NCBI RefSeq assembly: GCF_000429125.1
Contig: NZ_AUBG01000001.1
Span: 372,001 to 436,000, forward strand
Source of the DNA: Aequorivita capsosiphonis DSM 23843
GTDB taxonomy: Bacteria; Bacteroidota; Bacteroidia; Flavobacteriales; Flavobacteriaceae
DNA: 64,000 nucleotides
Direction: 5' to 3'
A program made the position numbers and the translations under genes. The notes beneath the pieces are model-generated. The model did not search any database, had not been told where the DNA came from, and saw only the letters and a list, made by a program, of their open reading frames with translations. This document shows, piece after piece, positions 54,168 through 63,692 of the stretch. Within the stretch, counting starts at the first letter, position 1, and every line of letters begins with the position of its first letter.

Positions 54168-54197
54168 CAAAGATAAGGCTTTTTACAATTTTTGCAA
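54168..54197 (-). promoter_or_regulatory. Promoter of the SRP RNA gene
   Basis: Minus strand: TTG (54195-54197), 19-base spacer, TATCTTTG (54168-54175). This is the best TTG-N19-TAnnTTTG match in the window. Transcription would start near 54163, as the RNA ends require. Confidence 0.8.
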
Positions 54198-54251
54198 GTA
54201 TTTTCACGTTTCAATTTTAATAAATACCTTGCAACAAATAAAACACGAACA

Positions 54252-55301
54252 ATGAAAATTTATAACGCTTTAGTTCCTACTCTATTAGTGCTTTTAATGG
54301 GTGGTTGTGGAAGTAATTCCGATGAAAAAAAAGATACTTTTTCACTGGAAATCTCCGATGCAAAGAAGTCTTATACCACAGAAGACGTACTTTCCATTTC
54401 CTTGATCAATAAAAAAAACATTGAGATTGATTCTGTTGTTTACTTTCTCAATAAAGATAAAGTAGAAGTCTCCAGCAATAAACTAGCTCTTTCTGGAAAA
54501 AAACTGGGTGAGAAAAAACTAAAAGCGAAAATCTATAGCGACGGTAATGTTTATGAAACCAATAAAACAATTCTGATCCTTTCGTCTATTAAACCGAAAC
54601 TTTACACCTATAAAATTCTCGAAACCTACCCTCACGATATAAATGCATATACGCAAGGCTTAGAGTTTGCAAACGATACCTTATATGAAAGTACCGGGCA
54701 ATATAAAGAATCCACCCTCCGCAAAACAGATTACAAAACAGGTGAAGTTTTAAAAATGGTTAACCTTGACGATCACTATTTCGGGGAAGGCCTCACTATT
54801 TTAAATAATAAGATCTATCAACTCACGTGGCGTGAAAACACAGGTTTTATTTATAACCTGCAGACCATGGAACAAACCGGAACTTTTGTTTATGGAGATA
54901 GCAAAGAAGGATGGGGTCTTTGTCACGATGGCAATAATATTTATAAAAGCGATGGCACCGATAAAATCTGGATCCTTAACCCCAATACGCTTGCTGAAAA
55001 AGATTATATCGAGATTTTCACCAATACCAGTAAAATAAGTAGCGTCAACGAGTTGGAATGGGTTGAAGGAAAAATATACGCCAATGTTTACCAACAAGGA
55101 TCCATCGCAATCATAGATCCTACCAATGGCGCCGTGGAAGGAGTGATTGATCTTACCGATTTAAAAGATAAGGTAACCCAACACGCCAAACTAGATGTGC
55201 TAAACGGCATTGCTTATAATGGAGAACCCAATATACTTTATATCACCGGCAAGAATTGGGACAAGCTTTTTAAAGTTGAAATAAGCCCCCTAACCCCCTA
55301 A
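54252..55301 (+). CDS. Glutaminyl-peptide cyclotransferase (lipoprotein)
   Basis: 349 residues from the ATG at 54252 (an earlier in-frame start lies over the SRP promoter region). Lipobox MGGC near residue 16. A short N-terminal domain (about 25-115) with strand-rich sequence precedes the glutaminyl cyclase-like five-bladed propeller (about 120-345): YPHDINAYTQGLEFANDTLYESTGQYKESTLRKTDYKTGEV, the ITWRENTGFIYN strand, DGNNIYKSDGTDKIWILNP, and INELEWVEGKIYANVYQQ. This matches the plant/bacterial QC family that makes N-terminal pyroglutamate. The terminal residues SPLTP come from GC-rich repeat DNA (CCCCCT elements). Confidence 0.86.
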   Translation: MKIYNALVPTLLVLLMGGCGSNSDEKKDTFSLEISDAKKSYTTEDVLSISLINKKNIEIDSVVYFLNKDKVEVSSNKLALSGKKLGEKKLKAKIYSDGNVYETNKTILILSSIKPKLYTYKILETYPHDINAYTQGLEFANDTLYESTGQYKESTLRKTDYKTGEVLKMVNLDDHYFGEGLTILNNKIYQLTWRENTGFIYNLQTMEQTGTFVYGDSKEGWGLCHDGNNIYKSDGTDKIWILNPNTLAEKDYIEIFTNTSKISSVNELEWVEGKIYANVYQQGSIAIIDPTNGAVEGVIDLTDLKDKVTQHAKLDVLNGIAYNGEPNILYITGKNWDKLFKVEISPLTP

Positions 55302-55340
55302 GGGCGAACGATGCTGCAAACTGCAACTATCAACTGAAAA
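55286..55340. repeat. GC palindrome plus heptamer array after QC gene
   Basis: CCCCCTAACCCCCTAAGGG at 55286-55304 contains the stop codon of the QC gene; then GCTGCAA, ACTGCAA, CTATCAA, CTGAAAA at 55313-55340 keep a 7-base step. Confidence 0.6.
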
Positions 55341-55404
55341 CTTCTTCAACCTTTACAATAATAAGCTTCATAAAAAGTTATATTTTTACCAAAATTTTAC
55401 TTGA

Positions 55405-56937
55405 ATGAGGTATTTATATGGATTGGCGATTTTATGCTGCCTAGTATTGTGGAGTTCTTGCCGCAACGATTTTGAAACTGTTGCCAGCACTGGAAGTCTG
55501 CAGTTTTCAAAAGACACGGTTTATCTGGACACGGTGTTTACGAACATTGGTTCCAGCACCTATAATCTAAAGGTTTACAACCGAAGTAATGACGATATTA
55601 ATATTCCATCTGTTCGTTTATCCCAAGGTGAAAGCTCTAACTATCGCTTAAATGTTGATGGCGTTCCCGGTAGAATTTTTGAAAATGTACAAATTCTTGC
55701 AAAGGATAGCATTTTTATATTTATTGAAACCACGCTGGATATCAATAATCTACCCACTAACGCAAGAGATTTTCTTTATACCGATCAACTCCTGTTTGAT
55801 ACTGGCGGTAACGAACAGAAAGTAGAATTGGTTACGCTTGTAAAAGATGCCGTTTTTCTCTATCCTGAAAAATATGCCGATGGCACTATTGAAACACTTA
55901 CCCTAGGCGAAGGTGATGATGCCGTAGAAATTGAAGGGTTTTTCCTTGATGATGATGAACTAACTTTTACTAACGAAAAACCGTATGTAATATATGGCTT
56001 TGCAGCAGTCCCCAGCAATAAGACACTTACTGTAGAAGCAGGTGCAAGAGTTCATTTTCATAATTCCAGCGGTATTTTAGTTGCGCAAAATGGAACCATG
56101 AAAGTTTTAGGAGGCGAAAGCGCTGATCGGGAAGCTATGGAAAATGAAGTAATCTTTCAGGGGGATCGCTTAGAACCAGGGTTTGCCGATATTCCTGGCC
56201 AATGGGGTTATATCTGGCTCACCCAAGGAAGCGTAAACAATGAATTTAAATTTACCACAATAAAAAACAGCACCGTTGGTATTTTAGTGGATGCGAGTCC
56301 GCTAAATTTGAGTAACGTTCAAATTTATAATAGCACCAACGTTGGTTTACTTTCAAGAACGGGTTTTATTGAAGCCGAAAACTTGGTGATTAACAACAGT
56401 GGCCAAACTTCATTAGCTATCCAACTTGGGGGTAGTTACGAATTTAAACATGCCACATTTGCCAATTATTGGACTGGCGGGTTTAGATCTTTCCCCACTG
56501 TTTCCATTGAAAACATTTTTGAAACCAATGAAGACTTATTTGTTGCAGATTTGATTAAAGCAGATTTCATAAATTGTATTATCTACGGAAACGAACGTCG
56601 TGAATTTTCCTTATTCAAAAACGATCAAGCTGCATTCAATTTTAAATTTGAAAACTCTCTTGTACGCTTTGAAGATCCCACAGGCGAATTTGCGGATAAT
56701 CCTTTATATGATTTTAGCAATGAAGCATTATATCCTGAAACAAAGTTTAATATTGATCCAATTTTCCAAAATACGGAAATGAACAATTTCAATATTGAAG
56801 CTGGAGAATCTGGCGCAATAGGAATTGGGAAACCTGGCGTTGGCCCTTCTAAAGATTTGAATGGCATTGTAAGACCTTCTCCTCCAACAAAACCAGACGC
56901 CGGCGCTTATCAAGCAACTATCTTTCCGGAAGATTAG
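55405..56937 (+). CDS. Right-handed beta-helix lipoprotein
   Basis: 510 residues with lipobox WSSC near residue 19. The N-terminal domain (about 30-150) is Ig-like (STGSLQFSKDTVYLDTVFTNIGSSTYNLKVYNRS). From about 205 the sequence has short regular strands with Asn/Ser/Gly ladders (FKFTTIKNSTVGILVDASPLNLSNVQIYNSTNVGLLS) as in parallel beta-helix proteins, often polysaccharide-binding or -degrading, and a final DAGAYQ strand typical of the cap. Surface-exposed; substrate unknown. Followed by a perfect terminator. Confidence 0.82.
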   Translation: MRYLYGLAILCCLVLWSSCRNDFETVASTGSLQFSKDTVYLDTVFTNIGSSTYNLKVYNRSNDDINIPSVRLSQGESSNYRLNVDGVPGRIFENVQILAKDSIFIFIETTLDINNLPTNARDFLYTDQLLFDTGGNEQKVELVTLVKDAVFLYPEKYADGTIETLTLGEGDDAVEIEGFFLDDDELTFTNEKPYVIYGFAAVPSNKTLTVEAGARVHFHNSSGILVAQNGTMKVLGGESADREAMENEVIFQGDRLEPGFADIPGQWGYIWLTQGSVNNEFKFTTIKNSTVGILVDASPLNLSNVQIYNSTNVGLLSRTGFIEAENLVINNSGQTSLAIQLGGSYEFKHATFANYWTGGFRSFPTVSIENIFETNEDLFVADLIKADFINCIIYGNERREFSLFKNDQAAFNFKFENSLVRFEDPTGEFADNPLYDFSNEALYPETKFNIDPIFQNTEMNNFNIEAGESGAIGIGKPGVGPSKDLNGIVRPSPPTKPDAGAYQATIFPED

Positions 56938-56950
56938 AAAAACGCAATCA

Positions 56951-56980
56951 AAAAAACCCGTCCAAGCAGACGGGTTTTTT
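56951..56980. terminator. Bidirectional intrinsic terminator
   Basis: Perfect 12-base arms AAAAAACCCGTC and GACGGGTTTTTT around CAAGCA, 13 bases after the beta-helix stop and 24 before the guaD stop. U-runs on both strands. Confidence 0.92.
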
Positions 56981-57004
56981 GATACAATATGAAGTGTAAT
57001 TATA

Positions 57005-57484
57005 TTAATAATCTACTCTCCCTTCTTTCTCTTCCCACTTTTTAAAAACTTTTCGGCCTTCCTCCCTATCCAGATTGATAAACTTTACATTTCGGTCTTC
57101 AATCTTTTTATCTATTTCGTCATAGATAAAGTGATCGTCAAAACCAATTTCGGCGGCATCTTCCTTGGTGCAAGCATAGTAAACCGCTTTGGGTCTTGCC
57201 CAATAAATAGCGCCCAAACACATTGGGCAAGGCTCGCAGGAAGTGTATATAATACAATCATCCAATTGAAAAGATCCTAACTTCTCGCAAGCCTTTCGAA
57301 TAGCAACAACCTCCGCATGGGCAGTTGGATCGTTACTAGAAGTAACAGCATTAAATCCTTCGGCTATTATTTCGCCATTTTTAACCACTACAGCGCCAAA
57401 TGGTCCTCCTGCTTGGGAATCCATTCCTTTTTCAGAAAGCTCTATGGCGCGTTTTATAAATCTGTTGTCTTGTTCCGTAATCAT
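57005..57484 (-). CDS. guaD: Guanine deaminase (GuaD-like)
   Basis: 159 residues, cytidine-deaminase fold. Zinc site His56 (TAHAE, with Glu58) and Cys86/Cys89 in PCPMC. The length and C-terminal extension with IYDEIDKKIEDRNVKFI and the GPFGAVVVKNG, VTSSNDPTAHAE and IYWARPKAVYYACTKEDAAEIGFDD phrases follow B. subtilis GuaD, a domain-swapped dimer converting guanine to xanthine. A GNAT gene lies 15 bases upstream on the same strand. Confidence 0.9.
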   Translation of the reverse strand: MITEQDNRFIKRAIELSEKGMDSQAGGPFGAVVVKNGEIIAEGFNAVTSSNDPTAHAEVVAIRKACEKLGSFQLDDCIIYTSCEPCPMCLGAIYWARPKAVYYACTKEDAAEIGFDDHFIYDEIDKKIEDRNVKFINLDREEGRKVFKKWEEKEGRVDY

Positions 57485-57499
57485 ATTTTATTTTTAATG

Positions 57500-57994
57500 T
57501 TAATTTGAAAATAATAATAACTCCTCATCATCACCATAGGAATACGTTCCAACTTCTGAAAGTCCTAATTTCTTTAAAAGCTTGATGGAGGAAGCATTCT
57601 CAGGCAATGTAAAACCGACTATTTTATGAACTCCTAAATCTTCCGAAGCATATTTCATAATTGCATGAGCCGCCTCAAAAGCATAGCCTTTATTGAAATA
57701 TTCGGGCAAAAAAGCAAAACCAATATCTGGATGGTCAAGATTCTCTCGTTGGTAAAGTCCTGAAGAACCAATTTCCGAACCATCCTTTAATGTAACCAAA
57801 TAAGGACCAAAACCTTGATTTTTATAACTAGGTATGTAATTTTTCAGCAAATAGGTTTCGGCGTCTTGAATGGAATTAATATTTCTATTCCCAATATTTT
57901 TAAGCCAGCCTTCGCTATTCATAAGTTTGTAAATGAAATGCGCATCATCACGTGTATATTTGCGTATAATAAGTCGGTCGGTTTCTATTTTCAT
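57500..57994 (-). CDS. GNAT-family N-acetyltransferase
   Basis: 164 residues in the RimJ/RimL-type group: MKIETDRLIIRKYTRDDAHFIYKL start, SGLYQRENLDHPDIGFAFLPEYFNKGYAFEAAHAIM and the CoA-binding YAFEAAHAIMKYASEDL, ENASSIKLLKKLGLSEVG. Likely acetylates a protein or small amine; the target is unknown. Fifteen bases from guaD suggests one transcript. Confidence 0.87.
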   Translation of the reverse strand: MKIETDRLIIRKYTRDDAHFIYKLMNSEGWLKNIGNRNINSIQDAETYLLKNYIPSYKNQGFGPYLVTLKDGSEIGSSGLYQRENLDHPDIGFAFLPEYFNKGYAFEAAHAIMKYASEDLGVHKIVGFTLPENASSIKLLKKLGLSEVGTYSYGDDEELLLFSN

Positions 57995-58061
57995 CGGTTA
58001 ATATGAAGAAAGTGTTTGGAGTATCAAAGATAAATAATTGAAGCTTGCTGAATCCCTCAAT

Positions 58062-58095
58062 TAAAAAAACCTTTAGCTTTTCAACTGAAGGTTTT
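58062..58095 (-). terminator. Terminator of the lipoprotein gene at 58119
   Basis: AACCTTTAG (58068-58076) and CTGAAGGTT (58085-58093) around CTTTTCAA, with a run of seven T on the minus-strand 3' side. The stem is nearly the same as that at 59465-59489. Confidence 0.75.
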
Positions 58096-58118
58096 TATCA
58101 AAAATCAAACAAACTGCT

Positions 58119-59378
58119 CTAATCATATTTTTTAGACACACCTTCATAAATACCATTTTCGGGGATTTCATATACATTGCCCTGAATTCTATACTTCAAA
58201 ATATCTTTATATAAACTTAGTGTATTATAATGGCTCAACAAAACCGAGCCTAACGGTAATGTTTGAAAATCTCTAAGTTTTGGATAAGATTGTTGAATAT
58301 TAATTCGTACATTTTTCTTAGAAAAAGTTATCTCGGGAGCGACTTCGCCATATACAGAATGCGACATAAATACGGTTTCACTTGAATTTGATCCACGGAA
58401 AATCACGTTGTAAAGAGTGGCATCGCCATTAGTAGTCATATTAAAATTTGAGGCAGATTGATTATTTACCACAAAACTTATTTCTGGTGTAGCAATAGAA
58501 GTAGGAATTGTAGGTGCATTTATATCTTTAAAGTATTGAAAATTATCATTACCGAAACTAACGCGGAACAAATAACTGTCAAAAACATTCGTAGCCACCG
58601 GAATTGAAAGTGAAGTCATTCCACTTGGATAATTTCCTTCTCGAATAGGTTGGTATATATTGTTAGTCATCCCATTAACCAAACCTTCAAGTCCATAATT
58701 ATATATGTTATTAGAAGGAGATTGAACAGTCACGATATTTTCAATTTCTGGCAATGTATTATAGTCAATATTGAAGATAGAACCTTCTTCAATATCTTCT
58801 TGCCAAAAATATCTATCAAGTTGGTCATTTGGACTTTTAAAGGAAACATAAAAATCACTTGTAGGAGAACCTTTTAAATTACTACGGAATTTATAATATC
58901 CTCCATTTTCAGGGCCATAAGTTCCAGCGCTTGTTGTACTTGAAGTTACTTCACAGGGATAACCTGTATTTTCTAGATTTATATAAATTTCGTCGTTCGA
59001 GTTTTCTATAGCCTGTCTGGGAAATATAGTATAATCTCCTTGCTCAACATCTGAAAAAGTTTTCAGTGAAAAAAGATCCTCGTCCACAAAATCCAAATAA
59101 TCATATTTCATATAACTTAAGTCGTAAATAGCTGATGGTTCTCCCGAATAACTTAATGTTAGTGTTTCACCTATTTGTAATTCGCCTCTGGCTAGAATTG
59201 ATCCGCTTTCATCACTAAGAAAGGCTGTCAGGCTTTGAGTAAAGTTGGAAAAGCGATAATCGGGATCAACATGAATGGTTATAGTGAAATCTTGCAATCC
59301 TGAACCTGTATCATCTACATCATTTGAACAGCTAAACAGAATCGCGGAAAACAATAGAAGAAAGAATATATTTTTCAT
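58119..59378 (-). CDS. Lipoprotein of unknown function
   Basis: 419 residues with lipobox FSC near residue 17 (MKNIFFLLLFSAILFSCSN). The rest is beta-rich with many Tyr/Asn/Ser: FTITIHVDPDYRFSNFTQSLTAFLSDE, ITHLxIGE-like strands (GELQIGETLTLSYSGE), GYYKFRSNLKGSPTSDFYVSFKSPND, then a C-terminal part with SEVKKNVRINIQQSYPKLRDFQ-type helix-strand. I recognise no domain. Surface lipoprotein likely. It sits between two similar hairpins. Confidence 0.62.
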   Translation of the reverse strand: MKNIFFLLLFSAILFSCSNDVDDTGSGLQDFTITIHVDPDYRFSNFTQSLTAFLSDESGSILARGELQIGETLTLSYSGEPSAIYDLSYMKYDYLDFVDEDLFSLKTFSDVEQGDYTIFPRQAIENSNDEIYINLENTGYPCEVTSSTTSAGTYGPENGGYYKFRSNLKGSPTSDFYVSFKSPNDQLDRYFWQEDIEEGSIFNIDYNTLPEIENIVTVQSPSNNIYNYGLEGLVNGMTNNIYQPIREGNYPSGMTSLSIPVATNVFDSYLFRVSFGNDNFQYFKDINAPTIPTSIATPEISFVVNNQSASNFNMTTNGDATLYNVIFRGSNSSETVFMSHSVYGEVAPEITFSKKNVRINIQQSYPKLRDFQTLPLGSVLLSHYNTLSLYKDILKYRIQGNVYEIPENGIYEGVSKKYD

Positions 59379-59460
59379 AACAATAGGTTTTAATGTATTT
59401 TAAGATTTTAAACTCTTTACCTTATAGTCTTAAAAACGCTGAAAGGTTGCGTTGAAAACA

Positions 59461-59489
59461 AAAAAACCTTCAGCGGTTAACTGAAGGTT
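59461..59489 (-). terminator. Terminator of glyA
   Basis: AACCTTCAG (59465-59473) and CTGAAGGTT (59481-59489) around CGGTTAA, followed on the minus strand by six or more T. It lies 24 bases downstream of the glyA stop. Confidence 0.85.
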
Positions 59490-59513
59490 ATATAAAATTT
59501 AGATGAATATTCT

Positions 59514-60788
59514 TTACATTTTAAACAATGGTAATCCGGACATCATTTCATTTACCTTTTCGGCAATGCTTTCAAGTTTGGCATCATCGTCACGGTTTGA
59601 AATCACCTCATCTACCAAATCAACAATTTTCCCCATATCTTTTTCCACCAAACCACGGGTTGTAACCGCAGCTGTTCCAACACGAATTCCGCTGGTTACA
59701 AATGGAGATCGGTCATCAAAGGGAACCATGTTTTTATTCACAGTAATATCTGCCTTCCCTAATGCTTCCTCAGCTTCCTTTCCGGAAAGATTCTTATTGC
59801 GAAGATCGATCAGCATCACATGAGTATCAGTTCCACCTGAAACAACATCGTATCCCTTATCCATAAAACGCTGTGCCATTATTGCTGCATTCTTCTTTAC
59901 TTGCACCATATAATGAAGGAAGTCATCCGTCAAAGCTTCGCCAAAAGCAATGGCTTTAGCTGCAATTATATGCTCTAGTGGTCCACCTTGATTCCCAGGA
60001 AAAACAGCACTGTTCAATAAGGAGCTCATTTTTTTAAGTTTTCCGTTTTTCAATTTTTGACCAAATGGATTTTCAAAATCCTTACCCATCATTATCATCC
60101 CACCGCGAGGACCGCGCAAGGTTTTATGGGTAGTTGTGGTAACTATATGACAATGCGGAAGTGGATCTCCTATAATTCCTTTGGCGATCAAACCCGCAGG
60201 ATGCGCAATATCGGCCATCAATAACGCGCCAACTTTGTCTGCAATTTCACGGAACCTTTTATAGTCCATTTCGCGTCCGTATGCCGAGGCACCCGCGATT
60301 ATCATTTTCGGCTTCTCTTTTATCGCCATGGCTTCCACCATATCATAATCTATCAGGCCAGTTTCCTTTACAACACCATAAAATACAGGCTGGTAAAGTT
60401 TTCCTGAAAAATTAACTGGAGAACCATGGGTTAAATGCCCGCCGTGAGAAAGATCAAAACCTAAAAATTTATCGCCTGGTTTTAGACATGCTGCGAAAAC
60501 AGCCGTATTTGCTTGTGACCCACTATGCGGTTGCACGTTTGCATATTCGGCACCAAATAGTGCTTTTGCGCGGTCAATAGCTAGTTGCTCCACCTCGTCT
60601 ACCACTTCGCAACCACCGTAGTAGCGCTTTCCAGGATAGCCTTCAGCATATTTATTAGTTAGAACGGAACCTGCAGCTTCCATAACTTGTCCGCTTACAA
60701 AGTTCTCTGAAGCAATTAGCTCCAGCCCATTTAATTGGCGTTGTTTTTCTTCTTCTATTAATTCAAAAATTTGTTCGTCTCGTTTCAT
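59514..60788 (-). CDS. glyA: Serine hydroxymethyltransferase
   Basis: PLP enzyme that converts serine and tetrahydrofolate to glycine and methylene-THF. 424 residues; opening [26 protein letters not shown], tetrahydrofolate/PLP segments [45 protein letters not shown], the PLP Lys in [14 protein letters not shown], and [12 protein letters not shown]. It is divergent from fahA across 276 bases, a frequently conserved pair in this family. Confidence 0.98.
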   Translation of the reverse strand: MKRDEQIFELIEEEKQRQLNGLELIASENFVSGQVMEAAGSVLTNKYAEGYPGKRYYGGCEVVDEVEQLAIDRAKALFGAEYANVQPHSGSQANTAVFAACLKPGDKFLGFDLSHGGHLTHGSPVNFSGKLYQPVFYGVVKETGLIDYDMVEAMAIKEKPKMIIAGASAYGREMDYKRFREIADKVGALLMADIAHPAGLIAKGIIGDPLPHCHIVTTTTHKTLRGPRGGMIMMGKDFENPFGQKLKNGKLKKMSSLLNSAVFPGNQGGPLEHIIAAKAIAFGEALTDDFLHYMVQVKKNAAIMAQRFMDKGYDVVSGGTDTHVMLIDLRNKNLSGKEAEEALGKADITVNKNMVPFDDRSPFVTSGIRVGTAAVTTRGLVEKDMGKIVDLVDEVISNRDDDAKLESIAEKVNEMMSGLPLFKM

Positions 60789-60800
60789 AGTAAAAGCTTA

Positions 60801-60874
60801 TGGTTTGGGGTTTAAAGTTTAAAAATTACGAGGTATTTCGCTTCAGAACCATAAACCCGAAACAACAAACCTCG
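60801..60874. repeat. Two heptamer arrays and inverted repeats between glyA and fahA
   Basis: TGGTTTG, GGGTTTA, AAGTTTA, AAAATTA (60801-60828) and AACCATA, AACCCGA, AACAACA, AACCTCG (60847-60874) each keep a 7-base step. The two are partly inverted copies: TTATGGTT / AACCATAA and ACGAGG / CCTCGT pair. Further upstream of glyA on the minus strand is TATTTTTG at 60893-60900. The remaining part of the gap, to 61064, is AT-rich without features. Confidence 0.6.
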
Positions 60875-61064
60875 TCGAAAGTTAATTAAATCCAAAAATA
60901 CTAATTACATTCGGTAACTATCATGAAATATATATATTTGACGAACAATTTTACTAACAAAACTCAATATTGAAAATAAAACGAATTAGCAATTAAATAA
61001 CTGATTTCAAATTATTTGAAATAATTTTACTTAATTTTATTTTTAATTACAAAAGAATAATAAA

Positions 61065-62345
61065 ATGCCAATAACAGCAAACGACCCCAAAAGAAAAACA
61101 TGGCTCGAGACAACGCCAGAAACAGATTTTCCTATTCAAAATATTCCTTTCGGTGTTTTTTTGACACGTGATGATATCATTACCATTGGAACCCGAATTG
61201 GCGATTATGCTATTGATTTGGGAGCCCTACATCAATTGGGCTATTTTAAGGGAATTGAACTCACCGATGATATATTTCTTCAAGATACTTTAAATGATTT
61301 TATTAGTGACGGAAGAAAAACTTGGCGATTGGTAAGAGACCGTATCGCTGCTATTTTTGATAAGGAAAACCCAGAACTTCGCGAAAACAAAGACCATAGG
61401 CAACATATTCTTTTCACTATGGAGGAAGTGGAAATGCAGCTTCCAGTGCAAGTTGGAGATTACACCGATTTTTACTCCAGCAAAGAGCACGCAACAAACG
61501 TAGGTACTATGTTCCGTGGAAAAGAAAACGCCTTGATGCCAAACTGGCTTCATATTCCTGTAGGATACCACGGAAGAAGCTCTTCAATAATCCCTAGCGA
61601 AATCAACGTTCGCAGACCTTGGGGACAAACAATGCCAAACGGCGCGACGGAACCTGTTTTTGGTCCTGCAAAAATGGTCGACTTTGAACTAGAAATGGCG
61701 TTTATCACTACAGATGCAAATGCTTTGGGAGAACCTATTCCAGTTAATGAAGCTGAGGAACATATCTTCGGTTTGGTTCTTTTAAATGACTGGAGCGCTC
61801 GCGATATCCAAAAGTGGGAATATGTTCCACTGGGACCATTTTTAGCCAAGAATTTCGCTTCATCTATTTCCCCTTGGATCGTTACTTTGGATGCGCTGCA
61901 ACCCTTTAAAGTAGAAGGACCAAAACCAGAAATGGAACAACTCCCCTACCTTCAGTATAAAGGAAAGAAAAGCTACGATATACAATTAGAAGTTGCAATA
62001 GCGCCTGAAAATGGAGACGAAAATAAAATAGCTACTTCCAATTTCAAATATATGTATTGGAATATGTCGCAACAGTTGGCGCATCACACCGTTAACGGCT
62101 GTAATGTTAACAGCGGCGACATGATGGGTAGCGGCACCATTTCTGGAACAACACCAGATTCATTTGGCTCCATGCTTGAACTTACTTGGCGCGGTGAAAA
62201 CCCCATAAAACTATCGGACGGCTCTGAAAGAAAATTTATAAATGATAACGACACGGTTACGTTAAAAGGTTTCTGCAAAAACGAAAATGTACGTATCGGT
62301 TTTGGTGAATGTAGAGCTAAGTTGCTTCCTGCAATAAAGCAGTAA
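61065..62345 (+). CDS. fahA: Fumarylacetoacetase
   Basis: Hydrolyses fumarylacetoacetate to fumarate and acetoacetate, the last step of tyrosine breakdown. 426 residues. Conserved segments: DYTDFYSSKEHATNVGTMFR (catalytic His and metal residues), YHGRSSSIIPSE, ELEMAFITTDANALGEPIP, GLVLLNDWSARDIQKWEYVPLGPFLAKNFASSISPWIVT and LAHHTVNGCNVNSGDMMGSGTISG. The N-terminal SH3-like domain (about 1-120) is present. Other tyrosine genes are not in the window. Confidence 0.97.
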   Translation: MPITANDPKRKTWLETTPETDFPIQNIPFGVFLTRDDIITIGTRIGDYAIDLGALHQLGYFKGIELTDDIFLQDTLNDFISDGRKTWRLVRDRIAAIFDKENPELRENKDHRQHILFTMEEVEMQLPVQVGDYTDFYSSKEHATNVGTMFRGKENALMPNWLHIPVGYHGRSSSIIPSEINVRRPWGQTMPNGATEPVFGPAKMVDFELEMAFITTDANALGEPIPVNEAEEHIFGLVLLNDWSARDIQKWEYVPLGPFLAKNFASSISPWIVTLDALQPFKVEGPKPEMEQLPYLQYKGKKSYDIQLEVAIAPENGDENKIATSNFKYMYWNMSQQLAHHTVNGCNVNSGDMMGSGTISGTTPDSFGSMLELTWRGENPIKLSDGSERKFINDNDTVTLKGFCKNENVRIGFGECRAKLLPAIKQ

Positions 62346-62367
62346 TTTCAACTTTTCGATTGCCACG

Positions 62368-62408
62368 AATGCACGAATGTTTTTCTTTAAACATTCGTGC
62401 ATTTTTAG
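62368..62408 (+). terminator. Hairpin after fahA (CACGAAT element)
   Basis: Perfect 15-base arms AATGCACGAATGTTT and AAACATTCGTGCATT around six bases, then a T run (TTTTT). It lies 22 bases after the stop and belongs to the same CACGAAT-type family as 26857. Could serve as terminator or as a mobile palindrome. Confidence 0.65.
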
Positions 62409-62502
62409 TTTAATTTTTCCGCTGATCATTTTCAAAAGAAACATTCTAATGAAAATTGGCACTACTATTGTATTTTAGCCTTCATAACCAAATGATTTTA
62501 TT

Positions 62503-63687
62503 ATGAAGACAATCTACTTCCTTCTCTTTACTGCACTTTTCAGCGTTTCCTGTAACAGTGTGAAACGCACTCAAAAATTCGTCTCCCAAGGAGATTATAA
62601 CGAAGCTATTGAATTGGCTGTCAAAAAACTTCAAAAAGATAAAGGCGCCAAAGAATATGATGCCCACATACGTCTTTTGGAAGAAGCTTTCTTAAAAGCA
62701 AAGGATGATGACACGCGTCACATTGCATTTCTGAAAAAAGAAAATAATCCAAGGAACGCAAAAGAATTATATTATACTTACTTAGATATGCAAGCTAGGC
62801 AAAACCTAATCCGTCCACTGCTTCCGCTGTATAGTCTTGACATGGGAAGAAATGCAAATTTTGTTTTCTCTGATTATTCCAATGATTTATTATCGGCGAA
62901 AGATTCTTATGTTCAGTCCTTATATCAGGAAGCCATTGCTTACATACAGCGAAACACAAAACAGGATTCCAGGAGTGCTTACGATGTTTTATGTGAATTG
63001 GATGAAGTTCATCAAAATTACAAAGATGTATTCCAATTAAAAAAAGATACCCATTTTCAAGGAACGGATTTTGTTTTTGTAGCATTAAACAATCATACCA
63101 AACAGTTTATTCCTTTTAGGTTGGAACAGGATTTATTGGACTTCAACACCTATGGACTCAATGATTTTTGGACAGAATACCATAGCAAACTCGAGCAGGG
63201 AATTAATTATTATTTAGGTGTAGATCTAAATTTCCAAACCATTCAGATTTCACCGGAACGCATTTCAGATAGACAATACACGCGAAACGCACGTGTTAAG
63301 GATGGATCTGATTACAGACGCGATAGAAGAGGAAATATTGTAAAGGACAGTCTTGGGAACCCGATTAAAATTGACAAGTTTATCAACGTTTCTGCGACCA
63401 TAACTATTACCAGCCAGCAAAAAAGTGTCCTTGTAGGTGGCGCGGTAGTATATAAAGATTTGAGTAGAAGAAAACAATTGAATAGTTTTCCGCTTTCTTC
63501 TGAATTTATTTTTGAAAACGTCTTTGCAAAATACCGTGGTGATCAGCGAGCATTAACTGCCGAGGACAGAACGCTAATTGTAAATAATTTCATCCCTTTT
63601 CCCAACAACGAACAAATGGTTTTTGACGCGGGAACAGATATAAAAGAAAGGTTTAAGGAGATTTTGAAGGATAATTCATTCAACTAA
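62503..63687 (+). CDS. Lipoprotein of unknown function
   Basis: 394 residues with lipobox VSC near residue 17. The N-terminal half (about 20-160) reads as TPR-like helices (QGDYNEAIELAVKKLQKDKG, EYDAHIRLLEEAFLKAKDD, AKELYYTYLDMQARQNLI). The C-terminal half has strands and a charged insertion (RRDRRGNIVKDSLGNPIKID) and ends in a soluble tail. No family is recognised. Located on the periplasmic or outer face, so an assembly or envelope role is plausible but unproven. The ParE-like toxin gene starts on the opposite strand 300 bases downstream. Confidence 0.68.
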   Translation: MKTIYFLLFTALFSVSCNSVKRTQKFVSQGDYNEAIELAVKKLQKDKGAKEYDAHIRLLEEAFLKAKDDDTRHIAFLKKENNPRNAKELYYTYLDMQARQNLIRPLLPLYSLDMGRNANFVFSDYSNDLLSAKDSYVQSLYQEAIAYIQRNTKQDSRSAYDVLCELDEVHQNYKDVFQLKKDTHFQGTDFVFVALNNHTKQFIPFRLEQDLLDFNTYGLNDFWTEYHSKLEQGINYYLGVDLNFQTIQISPERISDRQYTRNARVKDGSDYRRDRRGNIVKDSLGNPIKIDKFINVSATITITSQQKSVLVGGAVVYKDLSRRKQLNSFPLSSEFIFENVFAKYRGDQRALTAEDRTLIVNNFIPFPNNEQMVFDAGTDIKERFKEILKDNSFN

Positions 63688-63692
63688 ATAAA

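Noticed and set aside
54192-54251. Upstream in-frame start for the glutaminyl cyclase
   Set aside because: It overlaps the SRP promoter; the ATG at 54252 is followed directly by a lipoprotein signal peptide.
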